Shown here in pieces: positions 6,339-13,194 of a stretch of DNA of 28,552 nt (position 1 is the stretch's first letter; each line of letters starts with the position of its first letter). The notes beneath the pieces were generated by a model. The model was not told the origin of the DNA, ran no database searches, and saw only the letters and a program-made list of their open reading frames with translations. The position numbers and the translations under genes are program-made. The stretch is from JBGTBQ01 sp041749275 (GTDB lineage: Bacteria; Acidobacteriota; Blastocatellia; Pyrinomonadales; Pyrinomonadaceae), in assembly GCA_041749275.1 (NCBI GenBank), contig JBGTBQ010000459.1, forward strand, positions 1 to 28,552, read 5' to 3'.

Positions 6339-7625
6339 TAGGGCGTTTGCAAAGTCAGGAATGACGGGGATTACTTGACAAATTACAGAAAGACCTTCCA
6401 CAAGTCAGTTAACGAAGCAGTTCCGAGAACTACGCTGACTCAAGGAAGGTCGCCATGGAGTCTACCACAAGCCAACCCCGCACTGAGAAAGAGGCCGTTG
6501 CAAGTCTCGCCGCACATTTTGCTCGCTTGACCGACCAACGTAAGCCGCGCGGCGTGCGCTACCAACTCACGCCGCTGCTGGTCTTAATCGTCTTGGCGAA
6601 GGTCTGCGGCGCGAACCATCCACAGGAGATCGCCAAATGGATCGAGTATCGTGCCGCGTGGCTCAAAGAGGCTGTAGGTTTGCGTTGGAAAAAGATGCCG
6701 CATCATTCGACCTATCGGCGCGTGCTGCAATCAGCCGTGGATTTGTTAGAGCTGGAGGTGGTGGCCGGCCAGTATCTTTCGGCTGTCGCTCAAGACCGTG
6801 GGCACACGCTGAATCTGGATGGCAAGCGCTTGCGCGGGACGATCCCGAAAGGAGAAACCGGCGGCTTACATCTGCTGGCTGTGCAGCAGTCCAACACTAA
6901 CGCCGTGGTCGCGCAAACGGCTTTGACCACCACCGAGAACGAGATCAGTGCGGCCAAAAGATTGCTGCCAAAGGCTGAAATAAACGGGAAAATCGTGACC
7001 GGCGACGCCCTGTTGGCGCAACGAGAATTATCGCGCCAAGTGGTTGAGCAAGGCGGCGATTACGTGTGGAAGGTCAAAGCCAATCAGCAAGCGTTGCTCG
7101 CGCAAAGCCAAGCCTACTTTCGCGGCGCGGTGCTTCAATCCAAGGAGGTGGATCAAGCCCGCAGTTTAGACAAAGGGCATGGACGCATCGAAGAGCGGGT
7201 GCTGTTTTCCAGTTCACGTTTGGCCGATCGTTTGGAGTGGCCCTATCTGAGTCAAGTCTTTGTCATCAGAAGTGACCGGCTGGAGTTGCGGACGCACAAA
7301 AGAAGCGTCAAGCAGCACTATGGGATCACCTCGCTTCAGCCGATGGAGGCCGATGCGGCACGGCTGCTGGAGTTGACGCGCGGGCATTGGGCGATAGAGA
7401 ACGGACTGCATTATCGCCGCGATGTGACTTTCAAAGAAGACGCGTGCCGGATGAAATCACACCGGGCGGCAGAAGCGTTGGCGGTCTTTAATAATCTGGC
7501 GTTGGGCATGATTCGTCACACCGGATGGGAGAATGTCGCTGAGGCGAGACGCTTCTATGATGCTTACCCCGCTCAAGCATTGCAGCTAATTTTGAAGCCG
7601 CCCTCCTGACTTTGCAAACGCCCTA
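6339..7625 (+). mobile_element. Complete ISAs1-family insertion sequence
   Basis: The element is about 1287 bp, bounded by perfect 22-bp terminal inverted repeats (6339-6360 and 7604-7625) that contain the shared word gggcgtttgcaaag. It carries one transposase gene whose stop codon lies inside the right repeat. The immediate flanks (6329-6338 atccaaaatg and 7626-7635 tgcgcttcgc) are not a duplication of each other, which is abnormal for an intact copy. The right flank instead pairs with the flank of the truncated copy at the window start. Confidence 0.95.
6455..7609 (+). CDS. ISAs1-family DDE transposase
   Basis: This encodes 384 residues, a typical length for ISAs1 transposases. The N-terminal part (about 12-100) matches the family's associated helical domain (PRGVRYQLTPLLVLIVLAKV). 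The DDE core shows Asp122 in LNLDGKRLRG, Asp184 in VTGDALLAQRE and Glu315 in WAIENGLHY, followed by RRDVTFKEDACR, the usual context of the catalytic Glu. An AAGGAAGG ribosome binding site lies just before the ATG. The frame is intact with all three catalytic residues, so the element may still be active. It catalyses excision and insertion of the surrounding element at its inverted repeats. The upstream 116 bp are identical to the second copy at the window start, implying recent transposition or gene conversion. Confidence 0.96.
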   Translation: MESTTSQPRTEKEAVASLAAHFARLTDQRKPRGVRYQLTPLLVLIVLAKVCGANHPQEIAKWIEYRAAWLKEAVGLRWKKMPHHSTYRRVLQSAVDLLELEVVAGQYLSAVAQDRGHTLNLDGKRLRGTIPKGETGGLHLLAVQQSNTNAVVAQTALTTTENEISAAKRLLPKAEINGKIVTGDALLAQRELSRQVVEQGGDYVWKVKANQQALLAQSQAYFRGAVLQSKEVDQARSLDKGHGRIEERVLFSSSRLADRLEWPYLSQVFVIRSDRLELRTHKRSVKQHYGITSLQPMEADAARLLELTRGHWAIENGLHYRRDVTFKEDACRMKSHRAAEALAVFNNLALGMIRHTGWENVAEARRFYDAYPAQALQLILKPPS

Positions 7626-7635
7626 TGCGCTTCGC
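7626..7635 (+). repeat. Half of a 10-bp target-site duplication (partner at 117-126, inverted)
   Basis: tgcgcttcgc follows the right end of the complete IS and equals the reverse complement of 117-126. Read in transposase orientation, it is the right-hand copy of a duplication whose left-hand copy now borders the other IS. Confidence 0.8.
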
Positions 7636-7677
7636 CGACAAAGAGAGAGGCTGGCCTCTCTGCCCGGCCAGCCTCTC
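7636..7677 (-). terminator. Terminator of the polysaccharide-export gene (minus)
   Basis: A perfect 12-bp stem (7645-7656 gagaggctggcc with 7666-7677) and a 9-base loop are followed on the minus strand by a T-rich stretch (tctctttgt). It lies 24 bp past the stop of the export-protein gene at 7701. Confidence 0.75.
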
Positions 7678-7700
7678 CTTAAAAAGTCCGCCTTCGCGCG

Positions 7701-8771
7701 TTACTGAATGATTCTGTACGAACCGTTGGTCACCACGTTCTGCGCGCCGCCCATCGCGAGGCCGAGGAGCGTCGTCGGGATGTTCTTCAAAGACCACGGC
7801 GAGCCGTCCGACACGTCAATGATGTCATAGGGCTTGAGGGCGATGTCCGGCTGTTTTCTCTTCTTGATGTCATCGAGGCTGGCGACGATGATCTCCGGCT
7901 CCAACTCGCCGCCGGGTTTCGTGCGGACGATCCTGACTTTGTTCGTCACGGCTCCTTTGCGTGCGCCGCCGACCTGCGCGATGGCGCGCGAGAGCGAAAG
8001 GTTTTCGCGCAGGTAGAGGCTGTTCGGGGCGATCACCGCGCCCGTCACGTAGATCGGGTAGGCCTCCTGTACGATGACGATGTCGCCGGGACGGACGAAG
8101 GGGTTGGCCTCTTTCTTACCCGCCCTTAGATCGGCGATCTTGTAGCTCGTATAGGGGAGCGCCAGCGCATCGCCTTCCGCCTTCCGCTCCTGTTCCATTT
8201 GCACCAAATCTTCCGGCTCGGGGCACATCAGTTCGGTCGTGTGGAAGATTTGAACGTCGCCGCTCGCCTGCTCGGTGACGCTGCCGGCGGCGGCCAGCAC
8301 TTCGAGCAGTTGCGCGCGACGGCGCATGTCCACGCGCGTCGGGCTGCGTACCGCGCCGAAGACGACCGCCGGCGGGCGGCTCCGCATTTCCGAGACGCGC
8401 AGGCTCACCTGCGGCTTCTTCAGATACTTGGAGAGCGCCTGACTGATCTCTTTCCTGATCTCGCGGTCGGTGCGGCACTGGGCGACAATCGGATCGTCCA
8501 CGAAGGGGACGGTGATCTTCCCCTCATCGTCTACGACGAAGATGCCGTTGAACTGCGGCTCGTTGAAGACGCGCAGGTCGAGACTGTCGCCGGGGCCGAG
8601 CAGATACTTGCGGACACCCATCCCATCGAGCGAAGAACCGGATGCGGCGGAACTGCCGCCGGTATTGATGGTGACCTGCGGCGGCGCGGGTTGTCCGCCA
8701 CCATCCTGCGCGAAGACAGGCGCGGCGAAAAGACAGCAGGCGAACGAGAAGATCAGTGATTTAGCTTTCAT
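7701..8771 (-). CDS. Polysaccharide biosynthesis/export protein (Wza-like, SLBB domain)
   Basis: The ATG at 8771 is preceded by AGGAAG at a good distance and gives 356 residues; a TTG two codons upstream is less likely. A signal peptide spans 1-21 (PVFA-QDGG). The Poly_export domain (about 53-125) begins with the characteristic LLGPGDSLDLRVFNEP and contains DDEGKITVPFV. An SLBB-like domain (about 250-295) contains VTGAVIAPNSLYL. The family forms the periplasmic/outer-membrane channel for capsular or exopolysaccharide export. There is no clear lipobox Cys, unlike E. coli Wza, so membrane attachment may differ. No other polysaccharide genes are adjacent. A hairpin terminator follows at 7636-7677. 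The family call is firm; the exported polymer is unknown. Confidence 0.92.
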   Translation of the reverse strand: MKAKSLIFSFACCLFAAPVFAQDGGGQPAPPQVTINTGGSSAASGSSLDGMGVRKYLLGPGDSLDLRVFNEPQFNGIFVVDDEGKITVPFVDDPIVAQCRTDREIRKEISQALSKYLKKPQVSLRVSEMRSRPPAVVFGAVRSPTRVDMRRRAQLLEVLAAAGSVTEQASGDVQIFHTTELMCPEPEDLVQMEQERKAEGDALALPYTSYKIADLRAGKKEANPFVRPGDIVIVQEAYPIYVTGAVIAPNSLYLRENLSLSRAIAQVGGARKGAVTNKVRIVRTKPGGELEPEIIVASLDDIKKRKQPDIALKPYDIIDVSDGSPWSLKNIPTTLLGLAMGGAQNVVTNGSYRIIQ

Positions 8772-8909
8772 GGTCAACTTCCTTTGAGCGGGACGCGAGA
8801 GCCTCCGCGTCAGAACTTCAGATGGCGAAACGTGAACCGTGTAGATGCGCGGGCGGCGGTCGGGGCTGCCTGCTTTTCAAGCCTCTGACCCGCCCCTCCG
8901 ACCTGCCGT

Positions 8910-9131
8910 TCAGTCATGCGCCTTGCCGTGGGAACTGTGCGATGCGCGTCGCTTCTTCCTGCGGCTGCCGCGCGCGGGCACCGTGCCGGGCAATGCGAAG
9001 CCTTTGAACAGGAAGTTGCAATTGTCGCACAGGAGGCTGTAAATACCAATCAGGCGCAGTAGAAGCGGCGGGTCTTCATAACCGCGCCGCACGCGTGAAC
9101 TATGGCATTTCGGACACCTTTGAGCGATCAA
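8910..9131 (-). CDS. Small zinc-ribbon protein
   Basis: This encodes 73 residues from a TTG start with GGGAGAG just upstream. The two CxxC knuckles CPKCHSSRVRRGY and CDNCNFLFKGF suggest a four-Cys zinc ribbon, separated by a hydrophobic segment (LLLRLIGIYSLL) that may pack on the ribbon or touch the membrane. The C-terminus is basic (GSRRKKRR). It lies 34 bp downstream of, and in the same direction as, the gene at 9166-10194, probably co-transcribed. Function is unknown; nucleic-acid or protein binding is possible. Confidence 0.75.
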   Translation of the reverse strand: MIAQRCPKCHSSRVRRGYEDPPLLLRLIGIYSLLCDNCNFLFKGFALPGTVPARGSRRKKRRASHSSHGKAHD

Positions 9132-9165
9132 TGCATCTCTCCCGTCAACCCGAATTCGGAGCCTC

Positions 9166-10194
9166 CTAGAACTCCTCTTCCGGCGTCTCGATGCTGACTA
9201 CCGGCTTTGGGGCGGACGGCCCCGCGGAACCCATGTTAAGGACTTCATCGGTCGTGGCTTGGCGCGCGCGCAGCATCTCGATCTCGCGTTGGATGCGCGT
9301 CGCCGCCTCCGCGCGCGCGTCCTCGCCCATGTCGGCGCGAGAGAGGTAGAAGAGAGCGTCGCGGTAACGCGCAATCGCCCGCGCATACTTGCCGCGAAAG
9401 GCCGAGCGCTCGGCCATCTCGACCCACTGCCCGACCTTGACCGAGGCGATGAAGTTGCGGACGGCGATGGCCGACGCCTGTAACTCCGGCTCGCCGGGGT
9501 AGACCCGCGCGGCCTCGCCGAGCACTTCGAGCGCCTGCTGCGCCGTCTCGATCCGGTCGGACGGTCGGACGCGGCGCTGCGCCTCCTGCGTCAACCGCGT
9601 GCACTCGCCGCGCGCCCACGAGAGCAGGTGCTTGCGCTGAAGGCCGCGCACGCGCTCCTGTCCGGCGCGCAACGCCGCGCGGATATCTACCGCCGCCCCG
9701 GCAGTCCGCATCACTTCCTCGACGTTCGATAGATACTGCTCGCACAGACGGTAAGCCTCTCGATGAGTCTCGGGTTGTGCGCCCGCCGTGTCCATTTCGA
9801 TGATGCGCTGTTGGAGCGCACGCATCGCTGAAATGGAACCTTGCGCGTTGACGCGCGCGCCCACGGGTTTGACGACGGTGCGCGGGCCTTCGCCGCGTCT
9901 CATCTCCAACTCCAAATCGCGCGTGTAGCGCGCCCACGCCCGCCGCATGACGACCTCGCGGACGGCGGCGGCGACGAGGATGACGAACCCCGCGGCCAAC
10001 CCCGCCGGTATCCACGGCGCCTCGTCGCCGTCCGCTCTCAGCATAAACCAGATCAGCAGGAACAGAGCGAGCGACAACACCGCCGCCGCGACCATATAAC
10101 CGACGGTCGAGGGCAGGCGCGGGTGCCCGCCCGCGCGGCGGCGCGTGGCCTGCCCCGTCTTGGGGAATCCTTGCTCGACTGTGGGGACTGGCAA
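9166..10194 (-). CDS. Two-TM protein with large cytoplasmic helical (TPR-like) domain
   Basis: This encodes 342 residues from a TTG start; GGAG lies about 8 bases upstream and no better start is visible. Two membrane segments span about 31-52 and 61-80, with basic residues before the first and after the second, so both ends face the cytoplasm. Residues 115-310 are Ala/Arg/Glu-rich and helical, with a stretch around 225-300 resembling TPR-type repeats (EVLGEAARVYPGEPELQ, then KYARAIARYRDALFYLS). The tail is Pro/Glu-rich and acidic (ETPEEEF). It could be a scaffold for a membrane complex. No catalytic motif is seen. It is transcribed together with the zinc-ribbon gene that follows. Confidence 0.8.
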   Translation of the reverse strand: MPVPTVEQGFPKTGQATRRRAGGHPRLPSTVGYMVAAAVLSLALFLLIWFMLRADGDEAPWIPAGLAAGFVILVAAAVREVVMRRAWARYTRDLELEMRRGEGPRTVVKPVGARVNAQGSISAMRALQQRIIEMDTAGAQPETHREAYRLCEQYLSNVEEVMRTAGAAVDIRAALRAGQERVRGLQRKHLLSWARGECTRLTQEAQRRVRPSDRIETAQQALEVLGEAARVYPGEPELQASAIAVRNFIASVKVGQWVEMAERSAFRGKYARAIARYRDALFYLSRADMGEDARAEAATRIQREIEMLRARQATTDEVLNMGSAGPSAPKPVVSIETPEEEF

Positions 10195-10617
10195 AGTTTT
10201 TCTCCGGATGGAAGCGCGCCCGCGCGAACGAGGCCGGCGGCTATGCGCCGAGGCCGGCGGTCACGCCTAGCCGCGTTCGGGCCGCGCGCCGCCTGCGTTC
10301 CACGGGATGTGAATTATACTCAATCTTTTCAACCGCGTCTGTCAATATCGTGCGCGCGACCGCCGGTTTCATCGCCCGGAAGCGCTGTGCGGATGCCCCC
10401 GTCCGGAACCCACGGGTGAGGCGGGCCACTTTATTACTGGAAGTCCCGTGTAGTTCTGTTTATACTTACCCGCGATTTACAGTTCGTTTCGACTTGGGCT
10501 AGCAGTCCACATTCATCCGTCTACTGGAACAGGTTTGCAAAGGAAGTCAACTCCGACAAGCGGTTCATGGAATCGTCGCGCAGGAGCAACCGTCACAAAG
10601 GATTCTATAATTTCATT
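10195..10617. other. 423-bp divergent intergenic region
   Basis: This lies between the divergent genes at 10194 (minus) and 10618 (plus). I find no gene with initiation signals. On the minus strand there is a perfect TATAAT (10318-10313) with TTGACA (10345-10340) upstream, but the 21-base spacing is too long for a standard promoter. On the plus strand a TATAAT at 10606-10611 ends seven bases before the next start codon. Promoters for both genes presumably lie here. Confidence 0.5.
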
Positions 10618-11007
10618 ATGGCTACGACTTGCAAGAAATGCGGCACACCCGCAACAGAGGATCAGGCGTTCTGTTCGAAGTGCGGCGCCGTGATTGGCAT
10701 GGAAGGAGCGCCGCCGAAACAGGACAGGCCGGCGAACTTCGCCGCGACCATGGTCGGCAAAGCTTACACTCCTCCGCCGCCTCCCAAACCGGAGACGCTC
10801 CCGGCTCCGACGGAGCGCGCAGGCAGCGCGGCAAGGGCGCCTGAACCGGCGCGCCATCCCGTCAGCCCGCCGCCTCCGGTCAGCGCGCCGCCCCCCGTGA
10901 GCGGCGGGAGCAACACGACGCTACTCGTCATCATCGGCTTCGTCGTCGTCCTGCTTATCGGCGGGGTGCTGCTTTTATTGCTCTACTTTATGTTGAGCGG
11001 CAACTGA
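10618..11007 (+). CDS. Tail-anchored zinc-ribbon protein with Pro-rich linker
   Basis: The ATG at 10618 gives 129 residues. A start 17 codons upstream is possible, but its extra N-terminus would precede the zinc ribbon with an unrelated basic stretch and has no ribosome binding site. The N-terminal zinc ribbon has Cys5, Cys8, Cys19 and Cys22 (CKKCG then CSKCG). A long Pro/Ala-rich linker spans about 50-95, and a single C-terminal membrane segment about 99-125, with few residues after it. The ribbon and linker should face the cytoplasm. TATAAT at 10606-10611 would place transcription start at or near the ATG, so translation may be leaderless. It is 44 bp upstream of a PrsW-family intramembrane protease and likely co-transcribed, making it a candidate partner or substrate. 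Confidence 0.8.
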   Translation: MATTCKKCGTPATEDQAFCSKCGAVIGMEGAPPKQDRPANFAATMVGKAYTPPPPPKPETLPAPTERAGSAARAPEPARHPVSPPPPVSAPPPVSGGSNTTLLVIIGFVVVLLIGGVLLLLLYFMLSGN

Positions 11008-11051
11008 GCCTTGAAGACGATTCATCGGGCGCGCGCCGGTGAATCAAGATT

Positions 11052-12236
11052 ATGGAACAGTTCAACGTTTCCCCTTATCCGCCGCCCCCGGCAGCCGCCG
11101 CCCCCTTTAGGCGGTCGGCGCGGAGCGGCGGTTTGAAGTGGGCCGCGTGGGCGCTCGCCGTCTCAATCGCGCTGTTGCTCGGTCTCTTCACGCTCTTCGT
11201 CATCGGCGTCGGAACCGGCCCCGTCCCGTTCCTCATCGGCCTCGTCGTCGCGGTGCTGCCCGTCCCCGTCTACGTGACGCTCGTGCTCTGGGCCGACCGC
11301 TACGAAGCGGAGCCGCTCTGGATGCTCGCCACCGCGTTCTTCTGGGGCGCGCTCGTCGCGGCCTTCTTCGCAATCATCGTCAACTCGGTCGGCGCCGCAT
11401 TCGTGCAGGCGGCGTTCAACGAAGACGTGGCGACCTTCTTCGGTCTGGTCGTCTCCGCTCCCCTCGTCGAAGAGAGCGCGAAGGCGTTCGCCCTCTTCGC
11501 GCTCTTCTTCTGGAAGAAGGACGAGTTTGACGGCGTGATGGACGGCATCGTCTACGCGGCGATGGTCGGGCTAGGGTTTGCGATGACCGAGAATGTTAAA
11601 TACTACGGAGAGGCGTTTCTCGAAGGGAACGCCGCCGGAGTGTTCGTCGTGCGCGGGCTGTTCTCGCCTTTCGCGCACCCACTGTTCACGAGCATGACCG
11701 GCATCGGGCTGGGACTCGCGCGGCAATCGCGCCGCCGCGTCGTGAAGCTCACGATGCCGCTCATCGGCCTTGTGCTCGCGGTGCTGCTACACGGCGCGTG
11801 GAACGGCACCGTCTACTTCGGCGGCAGGCTTGAGAGCGGCGTGCTCATCCTGCTCACCTACTTCGTCGTGATGGTGCCGATCTTCGCCGGGCTGCTTGTC
11901 TCGGTCGCGCTGGCGCTCAGGCACGAGGGGCGCGTGCTGCGCGAGCATCTGTGGAACGACTGTGAGCGGGGCCTGTTCACGCGGGAAGAGTATCTGCGGC
12001 TGTGCAGCCTGCGCGCACGCGCGGGCGCTTCGCTCGACGCGCTACAGAAGGGCGGAGTCGCGGACTGGCGGGCGCGCAAGCGCCTGCACGGGCTGGCGAG
12101 TGAACTCGCCTTCCATCGCAGCCGCGTCGCGCGCGGCATCAAGGCCCGCGACGGCTCCGACCCGCACCGCGAAGAGACATACTTGCGAGAGATTTACGAG
12201 CTGTACTTGCGTTTGAACGCGGGCCACGCGCGTTAA
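11052..12236 (+). CDS. prsW: PrsW-family intramembrane metalloprotease
   Basis: This encodes 394 residues with at least seven hydrophobic segments between about 30 and 290. The PrsW signature is complete: Glu140-Glu141 in PLVEESAKA, Glu180 in GFAMTENVKYY, His209 in SPFAHPLFTS and His247 in LLHGAWNG. In Bacillus, PrsW cleaves a membrane anti-sigma factor within the bilayer. The N-terminus has a Pro-rich patch, and a basic cytoplasmic extension of about 100 residues follows the membrane domain (after 290), longer than the minimal family. The preceding tail-anchored zinc-ribbon gene is 44 bp upstream. No sigma or anti-sigma gene is adjacent, so the substrate is unclear. Confidence 0.92.
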   Translation: MEQFNVSPYPPPPAAAAPFRRSARSGGLKWAAWALAVSIALLLGLFTLFVIGVGTGPVPFLIGLVVAVLPVPVYVTLVLWADRYEAEPLWMLATAFFWGALVAAFFAIIVNSVGAAFVQAAFNEDVATFFGLVVSAPLVEESAKAFALFALFFWKKDEFDGVMDGIVYAAMVGLGFAMTENVKYYGEAFLEGNAAGVFVVRGLFSPFAHPLFTSMTGIGLGLARQSRRRVVKLTMPLIGLVLAVLLHGAWNGTVYFGGRLESGVLILLTYFVVMVPIFAGLLVSVALALRHEGRVLREHLWNDCERGLFTREEYLRLCSLRARAGASLDALQKGGVADWRARKRLHGLASELAFHRSRVARGIKARDGSDPHREETYLREIYELYLRLNAGHAR

Positions 12237-12332
12237 GTCGCTCATCCGGAACTGGCCCCCGCGCCGTACATTCCGGCACAATCACTTTCTTACTTATCAA
12301 GGAGCAGAGGAGAAAGTTAGACTGGAACTTCA

Positions 12333-13109
12333 GTGAAGATCAAACTCCTGCCAAGCACGTTCGACGCCCGCGGGCTGGCGACACCGGAGCAGCGCTTGAG
12401 CTGCTTCCTCGTTGACGATCGCGTTGCGATTGATGCCGGGAGCATCGCACTCGCGGTCACCGACGCTGAGCGCGAGACCGTGCGCGATGTCATCATCACC
12501 CACCCGCACATGGATCATATCGCCACGCTCCCCATTTTCATTGACGACCTCTTCGCCTCGCTCGACGAACCCGTGCGCGTCCACAGCACGCAAGAGGTCA
12601 TCGAAATGCTGGAGCGCGATGTGTTCAACGGTACGGTCTACCCGCCGTTTCAGAATTTCAGCAATGCCCGGACGCGCGTCATGGAATTCGTGCCCTTCCG
12701 CATCGGCGAGGAAGTGAGCGTGGCGCACCTGCGGCTCACCGCCGTTCCCGTCAATCACATCGTCCCGACGGTCGGCATGGTCTTCACCGACGGCGCAACG
12801 ACCGTCGCCTTCAGTTCCGACACCGCATCCACTGAAGATTTCTGGACGCTCGTCAACAGCATGTCGCGCATTGACTCGCTGCTCATCGAAGCCTCTTTCC
12901 CGAACTCACTCGCCACGCTCGCCGCCGTCTCCGGCCATCTCACCCCTGAATCGCTCGGCGAGGAACTCCGCAAACTCCAGCACGACGACCTTGATATTTT
13001 GGCCGTCCACCTCAAGCCCAGTTTCCGCGAACAACTCATCGCGGAACTCGCCGCGCTCGGCGTCCCACGCCTCAGCGCGATGGAGCCGGGCCGCGAATAC
13101 TCTTGGTAG
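12333..13109 (+). CDS. MBL-fold metallohydrolase (class II cAMP phosphodiesterase-like)
   Basis: This encodes 258 residues from a GTG start; AGGAG lies about 20 bases upstream, farther than usual, and no closer start is apparent. The metal-binding motif HPHMDH occupies residues 57-62 (His57, His59, Asp61, His62). Further conserved elements include VNHIVPTVGMVF, FSSDTAST (second-metal Asp) and SGHLTPES (C-terminal His). The spacing and sequence resemble class II 3',5'-cyclic nucleotide phosphodiesterases and ribonuclease Z-type hydrolases. A cyclic nucleotide is a plausible substrate but not proven. It is cytoplasmic, with no signal peptide. It is convergent with the DUF4214 gene, with a terminator hairpin between them. 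Confidence 0.85.
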   Translation: MKIKLLPSTFDARGLATPEQRLSCFLVDDRVAIDAGSIALAVTDAERETVRDVIITHPHMDHIATLPIFIDDLFASLDEPVRVHSTQEVIEMLERDVFNGTVYPPFQNFSNARTRVMEFVPFRIGEEVSVAHLRLTAVPVNHIVPTVGMVFTDGATTVAFSSDTASTEDFWTLVNSMSRIDSLLIEASFPNSLATLAAVSGHLTPESLGEELRKLQHDDLDILAVHLKPSFREQLIAELAALGVPRLSAMEPGREYSW

Positions 13110-13125
13110 AAAACATCGAACTCAG

Positions 13126-13164
13126 AAAAAATTCCGGCGGCGCTTGGGGTCAAGCGCCGCCGGA
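13126..13164 (-). terminator. Intrinsic terminator between convergent genes
   Basis: A perfect 13-bp stem (13133-13145 with 13152-13164) and a 6-base loop are followed on the minus strand by A and a run of six T. It is best oriented to stop minus-strand transcription of the 13195-15738 gene, and could also serve the plus-strand hydrolase gene. Confidence 0.85.
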
Positions 13165-13194
13165 GTTTGGCTGAAAGGTTGAGTCGCCAGCCGA

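Noticed and set aside
1..7625. Composite transposon formed by the two inverted IS copies
   Set aside because: A composite would have matching duplications at its two outer ends. The match seen is between the inner flank of one copy and the outer flank of the other, which fits inversion instead.
10313..10345. TTGACA/TATAAT pair on the minus strand
   Set aside because: Both boxes are perfect but 21 bases apart, which is outside the usable range for a standard promoter. Noted only as a possible partial signal.
10505..10545. Second sigma-54 promoter candidate upstream of 10618 (tggaacaggtttgca)
   Set aside because: The GG-to-GC spacing is nine instead of the required ten bases.
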